Origin: an uncultured Flavobacterium sp.
GTDB taxonomy: Bacteria > Bacteroidota > Bacteroidia > Flavobacteriales > Flavobacteriaceae
Assembly: GCF_946479975.1 (NCBI RefSeq)
Contig: NZ_CAMLIX010000178.1
Span: 1 to 10,575, forward strand
Direction of reading: 5' to 3'
Length of the DNA: 10,575 nucleotides
Part shown: positions 1 through 7,273 of the stretch, one piece after another
How positions within the stretch are numbered: position 1 is the stretch's first letter
How the letters are laid out: each line of letters starts with the position of its first letter
Position numbers and translations under genes: made by a program
Notes under the pieces: generated by a model
Databases searched by the model: none
Seen by the model: only the letters and a program-made list of their open reading frames with translations
Told to the model about the DNA's origin: nothing

Positions 1-567
1 CGTTTTAGGAACTTGATGCTGCCAAAAACTATTGGTTGTTCCCGCCATTAATAAAAAAGAACCGTGATGAAGGGGAATCTCGACCTGCGGAATTTCTTTG
101 CTGTATTTATGACGAAGTCTAAACATTCTGGTTTCTCCAAAAGTAACCGAAGCTATAATTGGGTTTGGCCCCGTATTGTGTTCTTTATCGCTGTGCCAGC
201 CCACACCGTCATTTCCGTCTCTGTATAAATTGAGCAGTACGGTATTAAAATCCAATTGTGTTTCTTTTTCAACACGTCCTCTAATGGTTAGCAATTCATA
301 ATTCCAGTCGGGGCCTTTTGGGTCTGCTCCAGGATTATCTTTGTCTTCATACCACGAAATCATTCTTGGAACGGTGTATGTTTTATCATAAATTTCCATT
401 TGATATTCTCTCCATTTGGTTTTATGGAGAAGCCTATCATATAAACGATCAGATTCTTCTTTTGTAAAGAAATTATCAATCAAAATCAATTGGGAATCAG
501 GAATGTCAAATATTTTTTTTCCTCCCAAACCCGTGGTAAATAATTCGGTGTCGTTAAATAGTGTCAT
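1..567 (-). CDS. alkB: AlkB-like 2-oxoglutarate/Fe(II) dioxygenase (DNA alkylation repair), C-terminus cut by window edge
   Basis: The 189 visible residues read like a bacterial relative of the ALKBH2/ALKBH3 branch of AlkB. These enzymes use Fe(II), oxygen and 2-oxoglutarate to strip methyl groups from 1-methyladenine and 3-methylcytosine in DNA. Visible family marks are NLYRDG (113-118), the iron-binding HSD motif (H125, D127), a stretch from IASVTFGETR into FRLRH (138-153), and WQHQVPKT at 182-189, which should hold the distal iron ligand H184. The last strand with the 2-oxoglutarate-binding arginines (usually RxNxTFR) lies beyond position 1, so perhaps 10-15 residues are missing. The start ATG shares one base with the stop of the exonuclease III gene (TAATG), which suggests translational coupling. 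The family call is firm; the substrate is inferred. Confidence 0.9.
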   Translation of the reverse strand, partial: MTLFNDTELFTTGLGGKKIFDIPDSQLILIDNFFTKEESDRLYDRLLHKTKWREYQMEIYDKTYTVPRMISWYEDKDNPGADPKGPDWNYELLTIRGRVEKETQLDFNTVLLNLYRDGNDGVGWHSDKEHNTGPNPIIASVTFGETRMFRLRHKYSKEIPQVEIPLHHGSFLLMAGTTNSFWQHQVPKT

Positions 568-1352
568 TATTCCATTTGTTTTTTGTCAATTTCAATCCAT
601 ACAGGAGCGTGGTCACTTGTTTTTTCCCAGCCACGCACATGGCGGTCAACGCCTCCAGACTGTAATGTTTTAGCAATCTGCGGACTCAGTAAAAAATGAT
701 CAATTCTCAAACCTGCATCTCTTTCGTAGGCATTTCTAAAATAATCCCAAAATGTATAAATTTTCTCGTCTGGATATAATTTCCTGATGGCATCTGTCCA
801 TCCAAGAGCAACAAGAGCTGCGAAAGCCTTTCGTACTTCGGGTCTAAAAAGCGCATCTTTCACCCATTTTTCAGGTTTATAAACATCTAATTCTGTTGGC
901 ATAACATTAAAATCGCCAACGAGAATTACAGGAGTTTTTAGTTTTAATAAAGTTTCTGCCCGTTCTGTTAAGCGGTCAAACCATTTCAGTTTGTATTCAA
1001 GTTTTGGTCCCGGCGCGGGATTTCCGTTTGGAAGATAAAGGCAGGCAATCACAATTCCGTCAATCAAAGCTTCAATATAACGGCTTTGAACATCGTCGTC
1101 GTCTCCGGGAAGAATGCGGGTTACCTCTTCAATCTCCATATTTCGAGCAAGAATAGCAACACCATTCCATTGTTTTTGTCCGTGCCAAATGGCATTGTAG
1201 CCAGCATCATTTATTGCTTTAAGCGGAAAATTATCCTGCGGTGCTTTTAATTCCTGAAGACAAACTACATCTGGCGCAGCTTCTTCAAGCCAGCGCAGCA
1301 ATACATTTAATCGTCCGTTGACTCCGTTTACGTTATAAGTGGCTATTTTCAT
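567..1352 (-). CDS. xth: Exodeoxyribonuclease III (AP endonuclease, Xth/ExoA family)
   Basis: A 261-residue enzyme of the exonuclease III / AP endonuclease family, close to the usual length. It should nick DNA 5' of abasic sites and trim 3' blocked ends in base excision repair. Family motifs run in order: KIATYNVNGVNGR at the N-terminus, LQELK with metal-binding E34, YLPNG (Y106), GDFN (D147, N149), GWTDAIR (184-190), RIDH (D218) and SDHAPV with the catalytic pair D247/H248. The ATG at 1352 is chosen because the conserved N-terminal strand begins right there. An in-frame ATG at 1481 would add 43 unrelated residues and overlap the upstream gene by 59 bases. A 70-base gap separates it from the upstream nuclease gene, and its stop overlaps the alkB start. 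Confidence 0.95.
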   Translation of the reverse strand: MKIATYNVNGVNGRLNVLLRWLEEAAPDVVCLQELKAPQDNFPLKAINDAGYNAIWHGQKQWNGVAILARNMEIEEVTRILPGDDDDVQSRYIEALIDGIVIACLYLPNGNPAPGPKLEYKLKWFDRLTERAETLLKLKTPVILVGDFNVMPTELDVYKPEKWVKDALFRPEVRKAFAALVALGWTDAIRKLYPDEKIYTFWDYFRNAYERDAGLRIDHFLLSPQIAKTLQSGGVDRHVRGWEKTSDHAPVWIEIDKKQME

Positions 1353-1422
1353 AGTAGATTTAATTTGTGTACCATTAAATTTACAGCTTTTTAAACAGAA
1401 ATGGTTACACAGTTTTATCTTC

Positions 1423-2802
1423 TTATACCAAGAACTGTTTGTTAAAGAATACTTTACCTGGATGTTTTTCGGCGTAAGCAAAAATTAACTGCTCAATATA
1501 TTGATTGCTTTTATAAGGCGTGACATAACTTTTGACTTCATCAGAATCGTTAATGGCAACATCTCTCGGAATATATCCCATTCCGTGGAAATGACCGTTT
1601 TCAATCCAGATACAGCTTCTTTCGTCTGATGATCTTCCTTTGTCGATTATGGCAAAACTCGGTCTGTTGTGCAATAAAAAATCTATGGCATTATCAACTT
1701 GTTCATTGTGCAGAAAGGGATCCGGCAGTTCTTTTGTTTCTTGATTGTAAAAAAAATCACCTTCTTCAGGTCTTGAATATTTGCAAAAGCGATGATCGAT
1801 TTGAAATTGTTCTGCCAGACTTCTTAACAAATGAATTCCTGTATGCTGATTGTTGAATTCATGAATACAAGTTTGAAATTTGCTCATTTTACCCAGTGCC
1901 AGATATTTGTAACCGTTTCGAGCTTCATATTGATAAATGCCAAATTTGGCTTCAAAACGTTTCAAGGCTCTGTTGTAAGTCGGCCAGAGTTTTTTGATTT
2001 CCGTACATTCTAAAAGAAGCGCCATTAATTCGGTTGCACAGACTTCAAACGAAATTCCGTGAATGTCTCTTAAAAAATGCTGTCGCTGCGAGTTGATATT
2101 ATTTCCTGTAAAATGCGATGTGACCCGTTTTTTTAAGTTGATAGCTTTTCCAACATAAATTACTTTTTTCTGCTGATTATAGAAATAATAGATTCCAGGT
2201 TTGGCGGGTAAATTATTAAAATCATCTGGCGGAAGATTGGGAGGTAATCGTTGATCTTGTGCCGTTTTTTTGACCATTTTATCAATCTCTCCAGCATCGT
2301 CCCATTCTAATAAAAGCGAAAATAATAGGGCAGTGGCATCTGCATCTCCGCCTGCGCGGTGTCTGTTTTCTAAAGATATATTTAAGGAATTGCAAAGGTT
2401 GCCTAGACTATAAGAACCTAAACCGGGTTTAATTTTTCGAGCAGCACGAACCGTACAAAGCTTTTTTGCCGACCATTTAAAACCTGCTTGCTCCAATTGA
2501 TGATGAATAAATGAATAATCGAAATTGACATTATGAGCAACGAAAATACGATCGGTCAGCATTTCGAGAACTTTCTCTGAAATGTCATCAAAAATTGGTG
2601 CATGGGCGACCATTTCGTTATTAATTCCTGTTAATCCAAAAATAGAAGGAGGAATTTCCTGCTCTGGATTCACAAGTGTTTCGTAACGATCCAACACATT
2701 TTTACCATCATGAATAATAATGGCAATTTCTGTAATACGGCTTCCACTGGCATTTCCGCCCGTGGTTTCGATATCGACTATAGCATATTCCTGATTCTTC
2801 AT
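1423..2802 (-). CDS. DEDDh 3'-5' exonuclease (DnaQ-like) fused to GIY-YIG nuclease (UvrC/Cho-like)
   Basis: A 459-residue two-domain nuclease. Residues about 5-165 form a DnaQ/epsilon-type exonuclease with the complete DEDDh set: D10 and E12 in VDIETTGG, D95 in NVNFD, then H148 and D153 in HRAGGDAD. Residues about 198-280 form a GIY-YIG domain: GIYYF (203-207), IYVGKA (215-220), R226, and ALLLE with the probable catalytic E265, followed by IKKLWPTYN as in UvrC and Cho. The remaining 180 residues show no motif I know. This exonuclease-plus-Cho layout is an established protein type, and a role in excising damaged strands is likely. Next to a polymerase with a worn-out PHP domain, its exonuclease could also act in trans as a proofreader, which is speculation. 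It lies 138 bases after dnaE, so it may use its own promoter. Confidence 0.9.
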   Translation of the reverse strand: MKNQEYAIVDIETTGGNASGSRITEIAIIIHDGKNVLDRYETLVNPEQEIPPSIFGLTGINNEMVAHAPIFDDISEKVLEMLTDRIFVAHNVNFDYSFIHHQLEQAGFKWSAKKLCTVRAARKIKPGLGSYSLGNLCNSLNISLENRHRAGGDADATALLFSLLLEWDDAGEIDKMVKKTAQDQRLPPNLPPDDFNNLPAKPGIYYFYNQQKKVIYVGKAINLKKRVTSHFTGNNINSQRQHFLRDIHGISFEVCATELMALLLECTEIKKLWPTYNRALKRFEAKFGIYQYEARNGYKYLALGKMSKFQTCIHEFNNQHTGIHLLRSLAEQFQIDHRFCKYSRPEEGDFFYNQETKELPDPFLHNEQVDNAIDFLLHNRPSFAIIDKGRSSDERSCIWIENGHFHGMGYIPRDVAINDSDEVKSYVTPYKSNQYIEQLIFAYAEKHPGKVFFNKQFLV

Positions 2803-2848
2803 TTGTATATAACGTAAAATGTTCTATTTCTGTTGTTTAGATTTTAAT

Positions 2849-2927
2849 CTCGCAAAGACGCGAAGACGCAAAGTTTTTTCTTTTTAAGTTTTTAAACTAA
2901 AACTTTGCGACTCTGCGACTTTGCGAG
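2849..2927. repeat. Intergenic inverted repeat built from 8-base units
   Basis: Two 29-base arms (2849-2877 and 2899-2927) pair at 25 of 29 positions around a T-rich 21-base loop. Each arm contains three tandem 8-base units. The left arm has TCGCAAAG, ACGCGAAG and ACGCAAAG from 2850; the right arm, read on the opposite strand, has TCGCAAAG, TCGCAGAG and TCGCAAAG. The element fills most of the gap between dnaE and the exonuclease gene. It resembles the short-unit repeats scattered between genes in Flavobacterium genomes. Neither strand has a T-run directly after the stem, so it is not a standard intrinsic terminator, though an RNA hairpin here could still affect read-through or mRNA stability. 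Confidence 0.85.
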
Positions 2928-2940
2928 CAATTTTCATAGC

Positions 2941-5900
2941 TTAAGAATTAAACTTCATTCGATGTCTCGGCATATTAATTTCATGTTCTGACGGATAAGG
3001 TTTTCTATTCGTCATGCTGACATCTTCTTTAATCTGATTTTGAGTTCGATATTGATCTTTCGAATCCATATATCTCGGATCTGGAATGAAAGGCATTTTT
3101 GCCATTCTAATAATTGTAATGGTAGGAAAATGGTAATCGACCTCAACATTTCCCAATAAAAGATAACAGCCTCCACCCTGAAAAGGATTCTTTTCTAAAC
3201 TATCTGGAAAATGCGCCGTATCAAAATAAGTACCTTCATGATCAATCCAGGTTCCAAAATACATCGCACCTTTTTTTGTGGGAACGTGTTTTCTGGAAAT
3301 TAAATACGCCAGCATTCTAACTTGTCTTTTATGATACTTTACTAAATCTTTCGCCATAATATCGCCTCGATGTTTGGTTTGAAGAATATCGAAAACGGTG
3401 CAAGAAATGGGAAAACTCAACAATTCAATTTCATCAAAAGCATCTTCAAAAACAGAACGTTCCAATGTTGGAAGTTTGTATTCTTTAACGGGCTCTTGTA
3501 AAAGTTTTAAATCTCTGTTTTCGGGTTTAAAATTATTCAGCAGTAAACTCGCAACCACCAAAAGCTGATTTTTTGTTTTTCCTGTAAAACGGAAAGCACC
3601 AATAAAAATCAATATTTTAATACCTTCAATCCCAATTGGAATGCGATTGATGAAATCTTCCAAAGAACGAAATTCGCCGTTTTGGGCTCTTTCAGATTCA
3701 ATTAAATGTGCCGTTTTCGATTCTAGACTTTGAATATGCATAAAACCTAAATAAATATCTGTTCCGTATAAAGTCGTTTGATATTCGCTTTTATTCACAC
3801 ACGGATTATGAACCGTTCCGCCCGACATTCTGGCTTCGTGTACATAAACCTCAGTTCTGTAAAATCCGCCTTGATTGTTAATTACCGCTGTCATAAATTC
3901 AACAGGATAATGCACTTTCAAATACAAACTCTGATAACTCTCAACGGCATAAGAAGCAGAATGCGCTTTACAAAAAGAATATCCAGCAAAAGACTCAATC
4001 TGACGGTAAATTTCCTGACTCAAAGCTTCAGGATGTCCTTTTTGAGCACAGCTTGCAAAAAAGTTGTCCTTTACTTTTTGCAAAGCTTCCAACGATCGTC
4101 CTTTTCCCGACATGGCGCGACGCAGAATATCGCCATCAGGAGCTGGAAGTCCGCCGTAATGTTGGGCAATTTTAATTACATCTTCTTGATAGACCATAAT
4201 GCCGTAGGTTTCTCCAAGATGTTCTCTAAAAACGTCATGAAAATATTCAAATTGAGTCGGATGGTTATGACGAAAAATATATTCTTTCATCATTCCCGAT
4301 TGTGCCACACCAGGACGAATAATAGACGAAGCAGCAACAAGAACCTTATAGTTGTCACAATTCAAGCGGCGTAACAAGCCGCGCATGGCGGGACTTTCGA
4401 TATAAAAACAACCAATTGTATTTCCTTTTGCCAAATAAGAATTACAAGAAGCTTCATTTTTAGAAATAGAAGTATCGCGAATATTCACTTTTATGCCGCG
4501 GTTTTTGGCAATCAATTTTACACTGTCGTCAATATGACCAATACCACGCTGACTCAGAATATCATATTTATCAAAACCAATTTCTTCGGCGATATGCATA
4601 TCAAAAAGTACAATTGGAAATCCTTTTGGAGGCATTTCCAACGGTGTATAATTGGTAATTGGTTCCTCCGAAATAAAAATACCACAGGCATGCATACTGC
4701 GTTGATTGGGATACTTGTCCATCATTTTACCGTATTCCTGAACCAGTCTCACAATTTTATTTGTAGGATGAAGTTCTTCAGGATTCTTGGACAAAACATC
4801 CAACTCTTCTTTCGGTAGGCCAAAAACTTTTCCCACTTCCCTGTAAATAGAACGGTATTTAAATTCGACATTAGTTCCGCAAAAAGCGACGTGATCTCTG
4901 CCGTATTTTTCAAATATATATTGAAGCATTACATCGCGTTCCTGCCAGCTCCAGTCGATATCGAAATCGGGAGGGCTTTTTCGGTTAAGGTTTAAAAAAC
5001 GTTCAAAATACAAATCGAGTTCTATTGGACAGATATCTGTAATTCCGAGACAATAAGCTATAATACTATTGGCGCCACTTCCACGACCAATATGCATAAA
5101 ACCAAGCCTGTTACTTTCTTGAACAATATCCCAGGTAATTAAAAAATAAGCACTAAATTTTAATTCGTGGACAACTTTCAGCTCTTTTTCAACACGTTTT
5201 TTTGCTATTATATTATCTTTTTCATAACGACGTTCAAAACCTTCCATCGCTAATTCAGTCAGTTTTTTTATGTCTTCTTCACGACTTTCGGTGAAAAATT
5301 GTTTGTTTTTTTTAGATGAAAAATCATATTCAAAATTGCATTCAGCAATGATTCGTTTTGTATTTGATATAATTTCAGGATATTTTTCGTAGAAAGGCAG
5401 AAGAGCTTCTGTCGGAACCATGAAATCTGAAGTTTTGCAATAATCCGTTTCAGTAAGTTTTGATAAAATAATAGTCGTATCAATTGCACGAAGCACTTTA
5501 TGCAGATTGTATTCTTTTTTATTGCTAAACGTTACGGGTTGTAAAACCACCATTTTGGCAATTTTATTTTTATGTTTTGAAGTGAAAAGACTTGAAACTT
5601 CTTCCTGACGAACTCCGATAAATTCATTTTCATGAAGTATTTCTGGAGCATTTTCTAAAGTATAAATCACAAAAGTTGAATCAAAATCAGGAGCTCGCAA
5701 AGGCAAAATTTCTCCACTGAAATTATGCTCCGTTAAAAAACGATTCATTTCGGCTAAACCTTGAGCATTTTTTGCCAGACCAATATATCTAAATTCATGA
5801 TTGCAACGAAATTCCATCCCAACCAAAGGTTTGATGTTTACTTTTTCGCATGCTCTTATAAAATCATAAATTCCAGTTACGGTATTAATATCTGTCAATG

Positions 5901-6000
5901 CCATTGATTTTAAACCATGCGAAACTGCCTGCTTGATTAATTTATCGAGCGGAATCGTGCCATAACGCAGAGAATGAAAAGAATGACAATTGAGATACAT
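2941..6000 (-). CDS. dnaE2: DNA polymerase III alpha subunit homologue, short DnaE2-like (probable translesion polymerase)
   Basis: A 1019-residue C-family polymerase, shorter than the replicative DnaE (about 1160 or more). The order is PHP domain (about 1-220), polymerase core with GRGSGANS (305-312), PDFDID with metal-binding D345 and D347, KYDILSQRGIGHI with the third aspartate D480, then LGETYG (595-600) and the FAGYSFCKAHSASYA region (671-685), helix-hairpin-helix part (about 770-810) and an OB fold (about 893-965). The polymerase triad is intact. The PHP metal-site motifs look eroded: N4 replaces the first His of HxH, I38 the His of TDH, and P155-V-T157 stands where D-x-H is expected. 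The gene starts 3 bases after dinB ends, so the two are surely co-transcribed. Size, PHP decay and the dinB/repressor context point to an accessory, error-prone polymerase. A main replicative role is unlikely but not excluded. Confidence 0.92.
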   Translation of the reverse strand: MYLNCHSFHSLRYGTIPLDKLIKQAVSHGLKSMALTDINTVTGIYDFIRACEKVNIKPLVGMEFRCNHEFRYIGLAKNAQGLAEMNRFLTEHNFSGEILPLRAPDFDSTFVIYTLENAPEILHENEFIGVRQEEVSSLFTSKHKNKIAKMVVLQPVTFSNKKEYNLHKVLRAIDTTIILSKLTETDYCKTSDFMVPTEALLPFYEKYPEIISNTKRIIAECNFEYDFSSKKNKQFFTESREEDIKKLTELAMEGFERRYEKDNIIAKKRVEKELKVVHELKFSAYFLITWDIVQESNRLGFMHIGRGSGANSIIAYCLGITDICPIELDLYFERFLNLNRKSPPDFDIDWSWQERDVMLQYIFEKYGRDHVAFCGTNVEFKYRSIYREVGKVFGLPKEELDVLSKNPEELHPTNKIVRLVQEYGKMMDKYPNQRSMHACGIFISEEPITNYTPLEMPPKGFPIVLFDMHIAEEIGFDKYDILSQRGIGHIDDSVKLIAKNRGIKVNIRDTSISKNEASCNSYLAKGNTIGCFYIESPAMRGLLRRLNCDNYKVLVAASSIIRPGVAQSGMMKEYIFRHNHPTQFEYFHDVFREHLGETYGIMVYQEDVIKIAQHYGGLPAPDGDILRRAMSGKGRSLEALQKVKDNFFASCAQKGHPEALSQEIYRQIESFAGYSFCKAHSASYAVESYQSLYLKVHYPVEFMTAVINNQGGFYRTEVYVHEARMSGGTVHNPCVNKSEYQTTLYGTDIYLGFMHIQSLESKTAHLIESERAQNGEFRSLEDFINRIPIGIEGIKILIFIGAFRFTGKTKNQLLVVASLLLNNFKPENRDLKLLQEPVKEYKLPTLERSVFEDAFDEIELLSFPISCTVFDILQTKHRGDIMAKDLVKYHKRQVRMLAYLISRKHVPTKKGAMYFGTWIDHEGTYFDTAHFPDSLEKNPFQGGGCYLLLGNVEVDYHFPTITIIRMAKMPFIPDPRYMDSKDQYRTQNQIKEDVSMTNRKPYPSEHEINMPRHRMKFNS

Positions 6001-6003
6001 GAT

Positions 6004-7185
6004 TTATTTTTTGCGTTTTAAAATTTCGTCTTTATTATTAGGTTTGAAAGAGGCGCCAGCGCAACGCATTACGGCATCAAAACCATAACGGCTTTTCATT
6101 TTATCCATCGCTTCATAAAGTGATAACATTTCCTGAGTGTCTTCAAAAAGGTCAATTTGATACGTTCCGCGTACTAATCCGCTAAAGCGAACGCCAATCA
6201 ATCGCAGGCGCATACGACGCTGATAGAGTTTTTCAAAAAGTTCCATTACATTTTTGGTCAAAACATGATCTGCTGAAGTATAAGCAACACGACATTGTTT
6301 GGTTTCGGTATCAAAATTGGCATAACGAATTTTTACAGTAATAGTTGATGTAAGCCATTCTTCTGAACGAAGCTGAAACGCCAGTTTTTCGACCATTCCT
6401 AAAAGCACTCTTTTTAGTTTTGCAATGTCAATTGTATCTTGAGAAAAAGTATGTTCCGTCGAAATAGATTTTCTTTCTGTATAAGGTTCTACAGGCGTAT
6501 GATCTATTCCGTTGGCTTTTTTCCAAATATCGAGACCATTTTTGCCAATCATTTGCTGTAAAATTTCAGCTGGCATTTCGGCTAAAGTCTGAATTTTACG
6601 AACGCCGATTCGCGACAAGAGCTGAAAAGTTACCGTTCCGACCATTGGTATTTTCTGAATCGAAAGCGGATTTAAAAAACCCTGTACTTTATGCTCGGGA
6701 ATTTCAAGATTTCCTACAGGTTTTCCTTCGCCAGTAGCAATTTTAGAAACGGTTTTATTAATAGATAACGAAAAACTGATCGGAAGTCCGGTTTCTTTAA
6801 TTACTTTTTTAGCCAATTCATCTGTCCATTTAAAACTTCCGTGAAATTTATCCATTCCAGTAATGTCAAGATAAAATTCATCGACACTTGCTTTTTCTAA
6901 AACAGGCGCTTTTTCCTGAAGAATTTCGGTTACATCATGAGATAATCTGGAATACAATTCCATGTCTCCTTTGATGATTTTCGCCTGCGGGCAAAGTTTC
7001 ATTGCCATTGCAATTGGCATTGCAGAACGGACTCCAAATTTTCGGGCTTCATACGAACATGAAGCAACAACACCGCGATCTCCACCGCCTACAATAAGCG
7101 GAATATTATTGAGTTCAGAATTGATGAGTCGTTCGCAGGATACAAAAAAGGTATCCAAATCCATATGTACAATTGCCCGTGCCAT
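6004..7185 (-). CDS. dinB: DNA polymerase IV (Y-family translesion polymerase DinB)
   Basis: A 393-residue Y-family polymerase, slightly longer than E. coli DinB (351). The palm carries the catalytic acids D9 in HMDLDTFF and D102/E103 in SVDEFYLD. F14 sits at the steric-gate position that blocks ribonucleotides. YEARKFGVRSAMP (45-57), SFSLSINKTVSKIA (137-150) and the helix-hairpin-helix region near IPMVGTVTFQLLSRIGV are typical, followed by the little-finger domain. A textbook sliding-clamp motif, QIDLF, lies at 343-347. After it comes a 46-residue tail (LYEAMDKMKSRYG and a basic end) of the type seen in several DinB proteins. It is first in the operon with dnaE and divergent from the LexA-like repressor. 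The intact acids argue against an inactive ImuB, which lacks them. Confidence 0.95.
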   Translation of the reverse strand: MARAIVHMDLDTFFVSCERLINSELNNIPLIVGGGDRGVVASCSYEARKFGVRSAMPIAMAMKLCPQAKIIKGDMELYSRLSHDVTEILQEKAPVLEKASVDEFYLDITGMDKFHGSFKWTDELAKKVIKETGLPISFSLSINKTVSKIATGEGKPVGNLEIPEHKVQGFLNPLSIQKIPMVGTVTFQLLSRIGVRKIQTLAEMPAEILQQMIGKNGLDIWKKANGIDHTPVEPYTERKSISTEHTFSQDTIDIAKLKRVLLGMVEKLAFQLRSEEWLTSTITVKIRYANFDTETKQCRVAYTSADHVLTKNVMELFEKLYQRRMRLRLIGVRFSGLVRGTYQIDLFEDTQEMLSLYEAMDKMKSRYGFDAVMRCAGASFKPNNKDEILKRKK

Positions 7186-7273
7186 TTTCCCTTTTGTTTT
7201 GTATGGAACAAAATTAGCACAGGTGGTAACATTTTTTTGTATATTTGCTGTTCCAAATTATAACAAATTTATT
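7186..7273. promoter_or_regulatory. Divergent promoter region of dinB and the LexA-like gene, with candidate operator half-sites
   Basis: The 88-base gap holds two perfect matches to the Bacteroidota -7 box TAnnTTTG. TATATTTG at 7240-7247 drives the repressor gene rightward, and TAATTTTG at 7216-7209 drives dinB leftward. No convincing -33 TTG lies at standard distance from either. Each -7 box is followed at once by TGTTCC (7249-7254 on plus; 7210-7205 on minus), overlapping the expected start sites and giving leaders of about 20 bases. Each copy also fits a loose dyad TGTT-N9-AACA (7249-7265) or TGTT-N8-AACA (7195-7210). A repressor bound there would block both genes. The promoters are well supported by pattern; the operator role is inferred. 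Confidence 0.6.

Noticed and set aside
1353..1481. Longer N-terminus for exonuclease III from an ATG at 1481
   Set aside because: The extra 43 residues look nothing like the family and overlap the upstream gene by 59 bases; the conserved first strand starts at the ATG at 1352.
2849..2927. CRISPR array or tRNA
   Set aside because: Units are 8 bases with no spacers, and there is no cloverleaf pattern; it is a simple inverted repeat.
3778..4374. Plus-strand open frame of 198 codons inside dnaE
   Set aside because: It lies opposite a well-conserved polymerase core and has no recognisable protein features.
6004..7185. ImuB, the inactive Y-family protein
   Set aside because: The catalytic acids D9, D102 and E103 are all present.
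6962..7273. Longer N-terminus for the repressor, overlapping dinB on the opposite strand
   Set aside because: It is antisense to the dinB 5' end and contains both promoters; the HTH begins at 7274.
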